From Micromonospora humi (GTDB lineage Bacteria; Actinomycetota; Actinomycetes; Mycobacteriales; Micromonosporaceae): a DNA stretch of 64,000 nucleotides. Where the stretch lies: the NCBI RefSeq assembly GCF_900090105.1, contig NZ_FMDM01000001.1, forward strand, positions 124,001 to 188,000, written 5' to 3'. This document shows positions 24,205-32,709 of this stretch, piece after piece. The position numbers were made by a program, and so were the translations under genes. Position 1 is the first letter of the stretch; every line of letters begins with the position of its first letter. Under the pieces are notes generated by a model. The model was given only the letters and a program-made list of their open reading frames with translations, was not told the DNA's origin and did not search any database.

Positions 24205-25020
24205 GTGACGAGCGAAACGGTGCGGGCCGACGGCCTGCGGGGCAGTGCGCTGCGGCTGGGCTACCACGGGACGACTGTGGTGCACGACGCCGACATCACG
24301 CTGCGGCCGGCGGCGGTGACCGCGCTGGTCGGCCCGAACGGCAGCGGCAAGTCGACGCTGCTGCGCGGGCTGGCCCGCCTGCACCCGCTGGAGCACGGCG
24401 AGATCGTGCTCGCCGACGGCACGCCGGCCCGGGCGCTGTCCGCCCGCGACTTCGCCCGCCGGGTCACGTTGCTGGCGCAGAGCCGTCCCACCCCCAGCGG
24501 GGTCACCGTCCGGGACGTGGTCGGCTACGGCCGGCACCCGTACCGGCAACGGTGGCGGGCCGGTGACCCGGACGGGCCGGCGGCGATCGACCGGGCGATG
24601 GCGGTGACCGGCGTTGACGCCATGGCCGCCCGGCCGGTCGACGAGCTGTCCGGCGGCGAACTCCAACGGGTCTGGCTGGCCACCTGCCTGGCCCAGGACA
24701 CCGCCGTGCTGCTGCTGGACGAACCCACCACGTTCCTCGACCTGCGCTACCAGGTGGAGATCCTCGACCTGGTGCGGGACCTCGCCGACACCGCCGACGT
24801 CGCCGTCGGCGTGGTGCTGCACGACCTCAACCAGGCCGCCGCCGTCGCCGACGAGGTGGTGCTCCTGCACGAGGGGCGGGTGCGCGGCACCGGCGCCCCG
24901 CGCGAGGTGCTCACCGAGGCGGCGCTCACCGAGGCGTACGGCATTCGCGTCGAGGTGATCGTCGACCCGGTCACCGGCCGGCTCTCCACCCGTCCCGTCG
25001 GCAAACACACCACGTCCTGA
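24205..25020 (+). CDS. Iron-siderophore ABC transporter ATP-binding protein
   Basis: A 271-residue FecE/FhuC-type ATPase with GTG start directly after the iron box. Motifs: GPNGSGKSTLLRGLARL, the family YGRHPY segment, signature LSGGELQRVWLA, Walker B VLLLDEPTTFLDL and HDLNQA. It energises the fused permease encoded two genes on. It is first in the operon, ahead of the binding protein, which is less usual for this family. Confidence 0.93.
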   Translation: MTSETVRADGLRGSALRLGYHGTTVVHDADITLRPAAVTALVGPNGSGKSTLLRGLARLHPLEHGEIVLADGTPARALSARDFARRVTLLAQSRPTPSGVTVRDVVGYGRHPYRQRWRAGDPDGPAAIDRAMAVTGVDAMAARPVDELSGGELQRVWLATCLAQDTAVLLLDEPTTFLDLRYQVEILDLVRDLADTADVAVGVVLHDLNQAAAVADEVVLLHEGRVRGTGAPREVLTEAALTEAYGIRVEVIVDPVTGRLSTRPVGKHTTS

Positions 25021-25037
25021 CTACAGAAGAGAAACCG

Positions 25038-26024
25038 ATGTCGCGTACCCGATTCACCCTGCTCGCCGCCGCGGCGACCGCGCTGCTGGTCGCCGGCTGC
25101 GGCACCACCGAGACGCCCGCCGCGGCCCCGTCCGCCTCCGCCCCCGCGGCCACCGGCCCGGTCACCGTCACCGACAGCCGCGGCAAGGCGATCACCCTGA
25201 AGAACCCGGCCACCAAGGTCGTCGGCCTGGAGTGGGGCGAGGTCGAGATGCTCGTCGGCCTCGGCGTGATGCCGGTCGGCGTCGCCGACCCCAAGGGGTA
25301 CGCCACCTGGGTCACCGCCGCGCCGCTGGATGCGGGCGTCAAGGACGTCGGCACCCGGGGCGAGCCGAGCGTCGACGCCGTCGTGGCGCTCCAGCCGGAC
25401 CTGGTGGTGATGGAGGCCGAGCGCGGCGCGGCCATCGTCACCCAGCTGGAGAAGTACGTGCCGGTGCTGGTCACCAAGGGCAGCGACGCGGCTGACAACC
25501 TCGGGCGGATGCGGTCCGACCTCACCATGATCGCCACCGCGACCGGGCGCACCGCACAGGCGGAGAAGCTGCTCGCCGACTTCGACGCCGCGCTCGCCGA
25601 CGGCCGGAAGAAGATCGCCGACGCCGGCGCGGCCGGCCGGCAGTTCGCCTTCGCCGACGGCTGGAAGGAGGGCAGCACCGTGTCGATCCGGATGTTCGGC
25701 CAGGGCGCCCTCGTCTCCCAACTCGGCATCCAGCTCGGCCTGAAGAACGCCTGGACCGGCAAGACCGACGCGATGTGGGGCCTCGGCCAGACCGACGTCG
25801 AAGGGCTGACCGTCCTCAAGGGCCAGGACCTGCACTTCTTCTACAACGCCTCGGACGGGCAGGACGTCTTCGCCGACGGTCTCGCGGGCAACGCGATCTG
25901 GCGGTCGCTGCCGTTCGTGCAGCAGAACAAGCTGCACAAGATGCCCAACGGCATCTGGACGTTCGGCGGCACCCTGTCCGCGAAGCAGTACGTCGACCAG
26001 CTCGTCGCCGTCTACACGGCCTGA
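25038..26024 (+). CDS. Iron-siderophore-binding lipoprotein
   Basis: A 328-residue lipoprotein (lipobox LVAGC, Cys21) of the FepB/FhuD class-III fold with a long backbone helix: VTVTDSRGKAITL, VVGLEWGEVEMLVGLGVMPVGVAD, PDLVVMEAERG, and WRSLPFVQQNKLHKMPNGIW near the end. It probably captures ferric hydroxamate siderophore at the cell surface, analogous to DesE of the Streptomyces desferrioxamine locus, though it is not clearly an orthologue. Confidence 0.9.
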   Translation: MSRTRFTLLAAAATALLVAGCGTTETPAAAPSASAPAATGPVTVTDSRGKAITLKNPATKVVGLEWGEVEMLVGLGVMPVGVADPKGYATWVTAAPLDAGVKDVGTRGEPSVDAVVALQPDLVVMEAERGAAIVTQLEKYVPVLVTKGSDAADNLGRMRSDLTMIATATGRTAQAEKLLADFDAALADGRKKIADAGAAGRQFAFADGWKEGSTVSIRMFGQGALVSQLGIQLGLKNAWTGKTDAMWGLGQTDVEGLTVLKGQDLHFFYNASDGQDVFADGLAGNAIWRSLPFVQQNKLHKMPNGIWTFGGTLSAKQYVDQLVAVYTA

Positions 26025-26029
26025 CCCCG

Positions 26030-28123
26030 ATGATCGCCACCGTCCGACCGGAGCCGGCCACCCGGCCGGCCCCGGTCGGGCCACCCCCCGCCCGCCGCCG
26101 GGTCGCCGGCGCGTTCCTGCTCGCCGCCGCGCTGCTCGTGGCCATCACGGCGGTGCACCTCACCCAGGGCACCTCGTCGGTCGGGGCGGCCGACCTGCTC
26201 CGGCTGCTCACCGGCGCGGACGACGAGACCGCCCGGGTGCTCGTCGCCTCCCGGCTGCCGCGACTGCTCACCGGGCTGGCCGTCGGCGTCGCGCTCGGCT
26301 TCGCCGGCGCGGCCCTCCAGTCGACCACCCGCAATCCGCTCGCCTCGCCGGACACGCTCGCCGTCAACGCCGGCGCGCACCTGGCGATCGTGTCCGCCGC
26401 CGCGTTCGGGATCGCGCTGCCCGCGCTGCCCGCCGGCGGGCTCGCGTTCTGCGGCGGGCTCGCCGCGGCCGGCCTGGTCATGCTGCTGTCGGCCGGCGGC
26501 CAGGCCGCGACCACCCGGCTGATCCTCGCCGGCTCGGCCACCGCGATGGCGCTCGCCTCGCTTACCATGCTGCTCCTGCTCCTCTTCGAACAGGCCACCA
26601 TCGGGCTGTTCGCCTGGGGAAACGGCTCCCTCGTGCAGGGCGACCTGGTGGCGTTCACCCAGCTCGCCCCGGTGATCGCGGTCGCCGCGCTGGTGCTCGT
26701 CGCGCTCGGGCACCGGCTCGACCTGCTCGCCCTCGGCGACGACACCGCCACCGTGCTGGGGCTGGACGTGCGCCGGACCCGGCTCGCCGTGGTGCTGCTC
26801 GCGGTGCTGCTCTCCGCCGCCGCGGTCACCCTGGCCGGGCCGATCGGCTTCGTCGGGCTGGGCGCTCCGGTGATCGTCCGGCTGCTCGGCCGCTGGGTGC
26901 CGGAGGTCCACCGGCACCGGGTGCTGCTGCCGCTGTCCGGGCTGGTCGGCGTGGCCGTCGTGCTCGGCTCCGACGTGCTGCTGCGGGCCGTGCTCGGCGG
27001 GCAGGCCGGCGTGGACGTGCCGACCGGCGTGGTCACCACGCTCTTCGGCGCGGTCCTGCTGGTCTGGCTGGCCCGCCGGCACCGCGACGCCGGCCCCACC
27101 CGGCAGCCGCCGGGCGGCCACGCGGCGGTACGCTCCCGCGCCGTCCACACCGCAGTCGTCGCCACCTGCGCGGTGGCGGCCGTCGGCGCGCTGGTGCTCG
27201 GCATGCTCGCCGGGGACACGATGGTGCTGCTCGGCGACGTCGTCAACTGGGCGCAGGAGCGCACCGGGCCGGCGTACACCTTCGTGCTGGACGCGCGGTG
27301 GCCGCGCGTCGCGGCGGCGCTGCTGGCCGGCGCCGCCCTCGCCCTGGCCGGCACCACCGTGCAGGCGGTCTGCCGCAACCCGCTCGCGGAGCCGGGCATC
27401 CTCGGCATCACCGGCGGCGCCGGGATCGGCGCGGTGTCGCTGCTGACGTTCGCCCCGACGGCCGGGGTGCTCGCGCTCTCCGGCGCGGCCGGGCTCGGCG
27501 CGGTCGCCGCGTTCACGCTGGTCTACGGGCTGGCGCGGCGGCGTGGGCTCAACTCGGACCGGCTCGTGCTGATCGGCTTCGCGGTCTGGCAGGGCGGTGC
27601 CGCGGTGATCACCTTCATCGTCGTCTCCTCCGACCCGTGGAACACCGGCAAGGCCCTGACCTGGCTGTCCGGCTCCACCTACGGGCGCACCGCGCCGCAG
27701 GTGCTGCCGGTGGCGCTCGCCCTGCTGATCGCCGTCCCGGTGGTCGCCGCGGTGCGGCGGGAGCTGGACCTGCTCGCCCTGGACGACGACACGCCCCGGG
27801 TGCTCGGCGTCCGGCTGGAGCGCGCCCGGTTGGTCGCGCTCGGCCTGGCGGCGCTGCTCACCGCCACCGCCGTGTCGGCCGTCGGCGTCATCGGTTTCGT
27901 CGGCCTGGTCGCGCCGCACGCCGCGCGGGCGCTGGTCGGCGGCCGGCACACCCGGGTGCTGCCGGTCGCGGTGCTGCTCGGCGCCACAGTGGTCAGCCTC
28001 GCCGACACGCTCGGGCGCACCGTCATCGCACCCGCGCAGGTCCCGGCCGGGCTGGTCACCGCGTTGATCGGCACCCCCTACTTCGTCTGGCTGCTGTGGC
28101 GCTCCCGCGCCGCCCACCGATGA
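26030..28123 (+). CDS. Fused double FecCD-type siderophore permease
   Basis: One 697-residue protein carries two complete FecCD permease domains, at about 30-350 and 385-697. Each has the family landmarks: SRLPRLLTGLAVGVALGFAGAALQSTTRNPLA in the first half and ARWPRVAAALLAGAALALAGTTVQAVCRNPLAEP in the second, then GFVGLGAP and GFVGLVAPHAARALVG. Most actinomycetes encode the halves as two genes; FhuB of enterobacteria is the classical fused form. It starts 5 bases after the binding-protein stop. Confidence 0.92.
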   Translation: MIATVRPEPATRPAPVGPPPARRRVAGAFLLAAALLVAITAVHLTQGTSSVGAADLLRLLTGADDETARVLVASRLPRLLTGLAVGVALGFAGAALQSTTRNPLASPDTLAVNAGAHLAIVSAAAFGIALPALPAGGLAFCGGLAAAGLVMLLSAGGQAATTRLILAGSATAMALASLTMLLLLLFEQATIGLFAWGNGSLVQGDLVAFTQLAPVIAVAALVLVALGHRLDLLALGDDTATVLGLDVRRTRLAVVLLAVLLSAAAVTLAGPIGFVGLGAPVIVRLLGRWVPEVHRHRVLLPLSGLVGVAVVLGSDVLLRAVLGGQAGVDVPTGVVTTLFGAVLLVWLARRHRDAGPTRQPPGGHAAVRSRAVHTAVVATCAVAAVGALVLGMLAGDTMVLLGDVVNWAQERTGPAYTFVLDARWPRVAAALLAGAALALAGTTVQAVCRNPLAEPGILGITGGAGIGAVSLLTFAPTAGVLALSGAAGLGAVAAFTLVYGLARRRGLNSDRLVLIGFAVWQGGAAVITFIVVSSDPWNTGKALTWLSGSTYGRTAPQVLPVALALLIAVPVVAAVRRELDLLALDDDTPRVLGVRLERARLVALGLAALLTATAVSAVGVIGFVGLVAPHAARALVGGRHTRVLPVAVLLGATVVSLADTLGRTVIAPAQVPAGLVTALIGTPYFVWLLWRSRAAHR

Positions 28124-28140
28124 CATCGAAAGGACGTCTC

Positions 28141-29061
28141 ATGACCAGCACCGTGGCCGTCGCGCCGTGGCGCGTCTTCACCGTCGAGGTGCGCGCGCTG
28201 CGCCGGCTCGGCCCGTCGTTCCTGCGGGTCACCTTCACCGGGGCGGACCTGGACCGGTTCGCCGACAACGGGTACGACCAGCGGATCAAGCTGGCGTTGC
28301 CGGTGGCCGAGGGCGTGCCGGGGGAGCTGCCGGACGGTCCGGACTGGTACCAGCGGTGGCGGGACCTGCCGGCGGAGCGGCGCAGTCCGATCCGCACCTA
28401 CACGGTCCGGGCGGCCCGACCGGAGGCGTACGAGGTGGACGTGGACCTGGCGTTGCACGGTGACGGCGGCCCGGCGACCCGGTGGGCGCGGCGGGCCCGC
28501 CCCGGTGACCGGCTCGCGCTGGTCGGGCCGGACGCGGGCTGGCCCGGCGAGCACGGCGGCGTCGAGTTCCGGCCGCCGGCCGGGGCGACGCTGCTACTGG
28601 CCGGCGACGAGACCGCCGCGCCGGCGATCTGCGCGATCCTGGACCGGCTGCCCGGCGGCGCGCACGGCCACGCCCTGGTGGAGGTGCCGGAGGCCGGCGA
28701 CGTGCTGCCGTGCCGAGTGCCGGCCGGCGTCACCGTGACCTGGCTGCCCCGGGCCGGCACCCCGCACGGCAGCCGCCTCACCCCGGCCGTGACGGAACTC
28801 GCCGCACGGCTGCTGCCCGCCCCGGTGGAGCCGCCGGCTCGGGCGCCGTCGTCCGGCCCGCCGCCGGCCGAGGTGGACGTCGACCGGGAGATCCTGTGGG
28901 AGGTGCCGGAGCGGCCCGACGGGGCGGCGCTCTACGCGTGGCTGGCCGGCGAGGCGGCGGTGATCCGGGGCCTGCGCCGGCACCTGGTCACCGACCGCGG
29001 GCTCGACCGGCGGGCGGTGGCGTTCATGGGCTACTGGCGGGCCGGCCGGGCCGAGTGCTGA
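28141..29061 (+). CDS. Siderophore-interacting protein (FAD-binding ferric reductase)
   Basis: A 306-residue SIP-family flavoprotein (ViuB/DesF type): RSPIRTYTVRAARPEAYEVDVDLALHG for FAD binding, GPATRWARRARPGDRLALVGP, the NAD(P)H part around LLAGDETAAPAICAILDRLP, and the C-terminal GYWRAGRAE. The reductases of this family release iron from the ferric siderophore in the cytoplasm. GAAAGGA precedes the ATG. It ends the uptake operon 4 bases from the convergent AraC gene. Confidence 0.92.
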   Translation: MTSTVAVAPWRVFTVEVRALRRLGPSFLRVTFTGADLDRFADNGYDQRIKLALPVAEGVPGELPDGPDWYQRWRDLPAERRSPIRTYTVRAARPEAYEVDVDLALHGDGGPATRWARRARPGDRLALVGPDAGWPGEHGGVEFRPPAGATLLLAGDETAAPAICAILDRLPGGAHGHALVEVPEAGDVLPCRVPAGVTVTWLPRAGTPHGSRLTPAVTELAARLLPAPVEPPARAPSSGPPPAEVDVDREILWEVPERPDGAALYAWLAGEAAVIRGLRRHLVTDRGLDRRAVAFMGYWRAGRAEC

Positions 29062-29065
29062 CCGG

Positions 29066-30031
29066 TCACCCGTGCAGTGTCGCGCTGGGTGGCCTGCCGT
29101 ACGCCTCGCGGTAGGCGGCGGCGAAGCGGCCGGGGCTGGTCCAGCCCCAGCGGCGGGCGATGCCGGCGACCGTCTCGTCCCCGCCCGGCTCCGCGGCGAC
29201 CAGGTCCCGGTGCGCGCGGGCGAGCCGGACTCGGCGCAGGTGGGTCAGCGGGCTGTGACCGACGTGCCGGTGGAACGCCGCCTGCAGCGCGCGGGCCCCG
29301 ACGCCGCAGGCGGCGGCGACCTGGGCCACGGTCACCGGCTCGGCGGCGTGGTCGTCGAGGTATTGCTGGGCGCGGCGGACCACGGCCGGCGGGACCCGGC
29401 GTGGGCCCGGCACGTAGTCGGCCGTCATGGTGGTGTTGGGGAACACCGCGAGCGCGGTGGTCGCTGCCAGGTCGACCAGGGACTCCTGCACCAGTGGCTG
29501 CCCAAGGGCGTCGTCGGGCAGCCCGTGCAGGAACAACGACAGCCGCGCCCACGCCTGAGCCGTCGCGGTCGACACCGGCGCGAGCCCCAGGAACCGGAAG
29601 GTCTGCGGGTTGGCCCCAGCCCGGACGGCCGCGACCAGCGCCACCCGCTCGGCCGGCAGCCGGACGACCAGGCCGGCCAGGTCGGTCCACGAGACCGACG
29701 ACTCGACGGGGGCGGACGTGCGGACGCCGCCGGGCGACGTCCGCACGTCCGCCCGGCCGGCGGCGAGCCCGAGCCGACCGCGTACCACGTGCACGGCCAT
29801 GAAGTCGGCGTACGGCCCGGTCCGTGAGCGGGCCGTCATCGAGTGCGCCATCCGGTCGAGACCGAGCAGGCCGGCCTGCGCCGTCCAGAGCGCGAATCGG
29901 AAGTCGCGGCGCGATCCGTCGAGGACCACCCGATGCCCGGTCAACGCGAGGATGGCCTGGCACGCGACATCCGGATCAGTCGTGACCACCTCGTGCCGCC
30001 GCACCCGCATCGCGCCCGCTCCGGTGCGCAT
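29066..30031 (-). CDS. AraC-family transcriptional regulator, paralogue 1
   Basis: A 321-residue regulator starting at 30031 behind GGAAGGA. The N-terminal half is an AraC sensor domain (RRDFRFALWTAQAGLLGLDRM, YADFMAVHVVRGRL). The C-terminal HTH_18 domain has the two helix-turn-helix units VAQVAAACGVGARALQAAFHRHVGHSPLTHLRRVRLARAHRDL and VAGIARRWGWTSPGRFAAAYREAYG. It is the third of three head-to-tail paralogues sharing the FPNTTMTADYVPGPR segment. Its target is unknown, but the position beside siderophore uptake and a RiPP-like module is suggestive. Confidence 0.88.
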   Translation of the reverse strand: MRTGAGAMRVRRHEVVTTDPDVACQAILALTGHRVVLDGSRRDFRFALWTAQAGLLGLDRMAHSMTARSRTGPYADFMAVHVVRGRLGLAAGRADVRTSPGGVRTSAPVESSVSWTDLAGLVVRLPAERVALVAAVRAGANPQTFRFLGLAPVSTATAQAWARLSLFLHGLPDDALGQPLVQESLVDLAATTALAVFPNTTMTADYVPGPRRVPPAVVRRAQQYLDDHAAEPVTVAQVAAACGVGARALQAAFHRHVGHSPLTHLRRVRLARAHRDLVAAEPGGDETVAGIARRWGWTSPGRFAAAYREAYGRPPSATLHG

Positions 30032-30111
30032 CGGCCGTCCTTCCATCTGACGCGGACTTCCTTCGGGCAGGATGGGACCCGCGACGGATCGCCGACGGAC
30101 TCGTTGTCCGT

Positions 30112-31080
30112 TCATTTTCGTAGGGTCTCGCTGGGGCGACTGCCGTACGTCTCCCGGTAGGCGGCGGCGAAGCGGCCGGGGCTGGTCCAGCCCCAGCGGC
30201 GGGCGATTCCGGCGACCGTCTCGCCGGTGGCCGGGTCGGCGGCGGCGAGATCGCGGTGGGCGCGGGCGATGCGGACCTGACGCAGGTAGGTCAGCGGGCT
30301 GTAGCCCAGATGCCGTTGGAAGGCGGCCTGCAGGCCCCGTGGTCCGACGCCGCAGGCGGCGGCGACCTGCGCCACGGTCACCGGCTCGGCGGCATGCTCC
30401 TCCAGGTAGGCCTGCGCGCGTCGGACCACCGACGGTGCCACCCGGCGTGGCTCCGGCACGTACGCGGCGGTCATCGTGGTGTTCGGGAAGACCGCGAGCG
30501 CGGTGGTCGCCACCAGGTCGGTCAGGGAGGCCCGCACCAGCGGTTGGTCGAGGCCGTTGTCGGGCGTGGCGGCCATCCGGGTGAGGAACGTGGACAGGTG
30601 GGCCCAGGCGTGGGCCATGGCCGGCGACACCGGCGCGAGACCGAGGAAGCGGAAGTCGCGCGGCGGGGTCTCCACCCGGCGCTGCGCGATCCGCGCCACC
30701 TGCTCCATCGGCAGCCGGACCGTGGTGCCGATCACGTCGGTCCAGTGCAGCACCGACCGGCGCGACGGGTACCGACCGACGCCGCCGGCCGGCACCAGCA
30801 ACTCGTCGTCGCCCTCGACGAACCGGAACCGGCCCCGGACCACGTGGGCGGCCATGAAGTCGGGGTACGGCCCGGACTCGACCCACGCGTCCATGGAGTG
30901 GGCGGCCCGGTACAGGGCGAGCGGGCCGGCCTGCACGATCCGCATCGCGAAGCGGAATTCGCGCCGGCCGCCGCGGAAGTGCGGCCGGTGCTCGCCGCAC
31001 GCCTCGGCGATGGCGGTGCGGGCGACGTCGGGGTCCCGGGTGGACAGTTCGGTCCGCCGCACCGGCGTGTGGTCCGTCAC
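30112..31080 (-). CDS. AraC-family transcriptional regulator, paralogue 2
   Basis: A 322-residue regulator, GTG start overlapping the previous stop as GTGA. It is very close to paralogue 1 through the HTH region (ACGVGPRGLQAAFQRHLGYSPLTYLRQVRIARAHRDLAAADP, WGWTSPGRFAAAYRETYG) and in the FPNTTMTAAYVPEPRRV linker. The sensor half is more diverged (REFRFAMRIVQAGPLALYRAAHSM), which suggests a recent duplication followed by effector divergence. Confidence 0.88.
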   Translation of the reverse strand: MTDHTPVRRTELSTRDPDVARTAIAEACGEHRPHFRGGRREFRFAMRIVQAGPLALYRAAHSMDAWVESGPYPDFMAAHVVRGRFRFVEGDDELLVPAGGVGRYPSRRSVLHWTDVIGTTVRLPMEQVARIAQRRVETPPRDFRFLGLAPVSPAMAHAWAHLSTFLTRMAATPDNGLDQPLVRASLTDLVATTALAVFPNTTMTAAYVPEPRRVAPSVVRRAQAYLEEHAAEPVTVAQVAAACGVGPRGLQAAFQRHLGYSPLTYLRQVRIARAHRDLAAADPATGETVAGIARRWGWTSPGRFAAAYRETYGSRPSETLRK

Positions 31081-32093
31081 CGGGTCCGCTCCGCCGGGGC
31101 GGCCGCTGCCGTCCCGCGCAGCGTGTCGCCGGGGCGGCAGCCGTACGTCTCGCGGTAGGCCTGGGCGAACCGGCCGGCGTGGGCCCAGCCCCAGCGGCGG
31201 GCCGTGTCCGCGACGGTCTGCCCCGGTCGGGCCTGTGTCAGGTCCCGGTGCGCCCGGCGCAGCCGGACCGCGCGCAGGAACGCCATCGGGCTCTGCCCGT
31301 GGTGCCGTTGGAACGCGATTTGCAACGCGCGCGGTCCGGTCTCGCAGGCGTCGGCGATCCGCGTCACGGTCAGCGGCTGCGCGGCGTGCGCCTCGATGAA
31401 CTCGGCGGCCCGGCGCACCAGCGCGGGGCGTACGCCGGGCGGTCCGGCCAGGTAGGGGAGGGTCATGATGGTGTTGGGGAACACCGACACGGCGGTGGCG
31501 GCGGCCAGGTCGACCAGGCCGGCCCGGGTCAGCGGGCTGGCCGCCACGGCGTCGTCGGCGAGCTGGGCCCGGAGGAACGCCGCTGTCGACTGCCACAGCG
31601 CCGCCATCGTGGGCGACAGCGGCGCGAGCGCGGTGAAGCGGAACTCGGTGGCGGGCAGACCGGTGCGGGCGGCGGCCACCTCGGCGATCCGCGGCATCGG
31701 CAGCCGCACGATGGAGGCCGCCAGATCCTCGGAGAAGAGCGTCGATCCGACGTCGGGATACCTGCCGGTCGAGCCGGGGGCCAGGCACAGCTCCTCGTGG
31801 CGGGTGCGGAGTGTGGAGCGGCCGTGGGACACGGTCACCGCGGCGAAGTCGGGAAAGGGCGGGGTCTGCGTGCGGATGCCGAACGTGTAACGCATCTCGT
31901 CGATTTCGAGCTCGTCGGCGCGCAGTGTGCGTCGCCGGTAGTGGAAGCGTCCCCGTGGCCCGGAGAGCCGAGCCTGGTGTCCGCCGTATCGGCGCGCGAT
32001 GAGGTGGTGCGCGCGCTCGGGGTCCACTGTCTCCACGACGTCGCGTGTCACCGGCTTCCGTCCGGTGGGGGGTTCCGTCCGTCGCAGGGTCAC
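31077..32093 (-). CDS. AraC-family transcriptional regulator, paralogue 3
   Basis: A 338-residue regulator with GTG start at 32093 and GGGAGGTGAGAC just upstream. The HTH part (ADACETGPRALQIAFQRHHGQSPMAFLRAVRLRRAHRDL, WGWAHAGRFAQAYRETYGCRP) and FPNTIMTLPYLAGPPG relate it to the other two, but it is the most distant. As first gene of the trio it carries the promoter, in the 32094-32350 region shared with the divergent RiPP-like genes. Confidence 0.88.
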   Translation of the reverse strand: MTLRRTEPPTGRKPVTRDVVETVDPERAHHLIARRYGGHQARLSGPRGRFHYRRRTLRADELEIDEMRYTFGIRTQTPPFPDFAAVTVSHGRSTLRTRHEELCLAPGSTGRYPDVGSTLFSEDLAASIVRLPMPRIAEVAAARTGLPATEFRFTALAPLSPTMAALWQSTAAFLRAQLADDAVAASPLTRAGLVDLAAATAVSVFPNTIMTLPYLAGPPGVRPALVRRAAEFIEAHAAQPLTVTRIADACETGPRALQIAFQRHHGQSPMAFLRAVRLRRAHRDLTQARPGQTVADTARRWGWAHAGRFAQAYRETYGCRPGDTLRGTAAAAPAERTR

Positions 32094-32329
32094 GTCTCAC
32101 CTCCCGGTGCACCGGTGCGGGGTCATTCGCCTGGATGAACGGGCTGCTTGTCGGTCGGCAACGGTTCGCCGTCGACCTCGTGGGCCCCGCGACACGCCGA
32201 GTAGATCAGCCGATCCGTTTTCCGCAAGCGACTGGTCGTTTCGCGAATGGGGAGGCGACAGCGGCAGGGCGGCGGTTTTCATCAGTCGGCAACAACCGGC
32301 TCCCGCCACGCGCGAAACCGCAATGGCGA

Positions 32330-32344
32330 ATCGGTTCGACCGAT
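32330..32344. promoter_or_regulatory. 15-bp palindrome upstream of the RiPP-like genes
   Basis: ATCGGTTCGACCGAT has perfect 6-bp arms around TCG, directly before a GAAGGAG ribosome site. It is a candidate operator, perhaps for one of the adjacent AraC proteins, although AraC sites are more often direct repeats. Confidence 0.4.
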
Positions 32345-32357
32345 CGAAGGAGTCTTT

Positions 32358-32438
32358 GTGGTTACGCGACGGCATCAGCGAAATTGTCGGGTATCGGACT
32401 GTTCCGCCGTCCGGGACGGTGCCGTTCCGCGGCCCTAA
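32358..32438 (+). CDS. Possible 26-residue peptide ORF
   Basis: GTG at 32358 follows GAAGGAG by 5 bases and opens a 26-codon frame (MVTRRHQRNCRVSDC and so on) ending TAA at 32438. It is basic with two Cys. It could be a RiPP precursor or a leader peptide for the genes downstream; there is no Gly-led core with acid at position 8 or 9 as in typical lasso peptides. Confidence 0.25.
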   Translation: MVTRRHQRNCRVSDCSAVRDGAVPRP

Positions 32439-32586
32439 CGTCTGCCCTGTCCGCGCCACTGTCCCTTGGCCCGGCAGATACGGCCGGCCGATCGGAGTCA
32501 GGCGACGATGCCGACCCCGGTCGGCCGGTCCCGTGCCCGGCGCGACCGCGTCCGGATCGACAGGCCGCAGGCCGAGGAGGTGCGGG

Positions 32587-32709
32587 ATGGGGAGTGCGGA
32601 AGCCGCGCACGGCCGTGCGGCGGGCGCCGTCCTGCTCCCGCTGTCCGCCCGGATCGTCAACCGCGCGCTCTGGTCCTCCCGGCGCAGAGGGGTGCTCACC
32701 CGTGACTGA
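32587..32709 (+). CDS. 40-residue small ORF coupled to the asparagine-synthetase-like gene
   Basis: ATG at 32587 follows GAGGAGG by 6 bases, one of the best ribosome sites in the window. The product is small, Ala/Arg-rich, with an amphipathic or hydrophobic centre (AAGAVLLPLSARIVNRALW) and a basic tail ending RRRGVLTRD. Its stop overlaps the next GTG start by 8 bases, so the two are translationally coupled. It could be the substrate peptide of the module, or a stump of a lasso B2-type peptidase, whose N-termini are similarly Leu/Arg-rich. I do not recognise it. Confidence 0.55.
   Translation: MGSAEAAHGRAAGAVLLPLSARIVNRALWSSRRRGVLTRD

Larger units (their letters stand above)
32094..32586. other. 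Divergent regulatory region with lower GC
   Basis: About 490 bases separate the AraC trio from the RiPP-like genes. The part from about 32195 to 32400 is less GC-rich than its surroundings. It holds the palindrome at 32330-32344 and a short ORF with a good ribosome site at 32358. No clear -35/-10 pair stands out. A frame from 32323 runs through without a stop into the 40-codon ORF, but has no ribosome site. Confidence 0.5.

Noticed and set aside
26012..28126. A 704-codon minus-strand frame opposite the fused permease
   Set aside because: It is an Arg/Gln/Gly-rich mirror of a clear two-domain FecCD protein.
32097..32699. A 200-codon minus-strand frame in the gap between the AraC trio and the cyclase
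   Set aside because: No ribosome site, no recognisable domain, and it overlaps the well-started 40-codon ORF on the plus strand.
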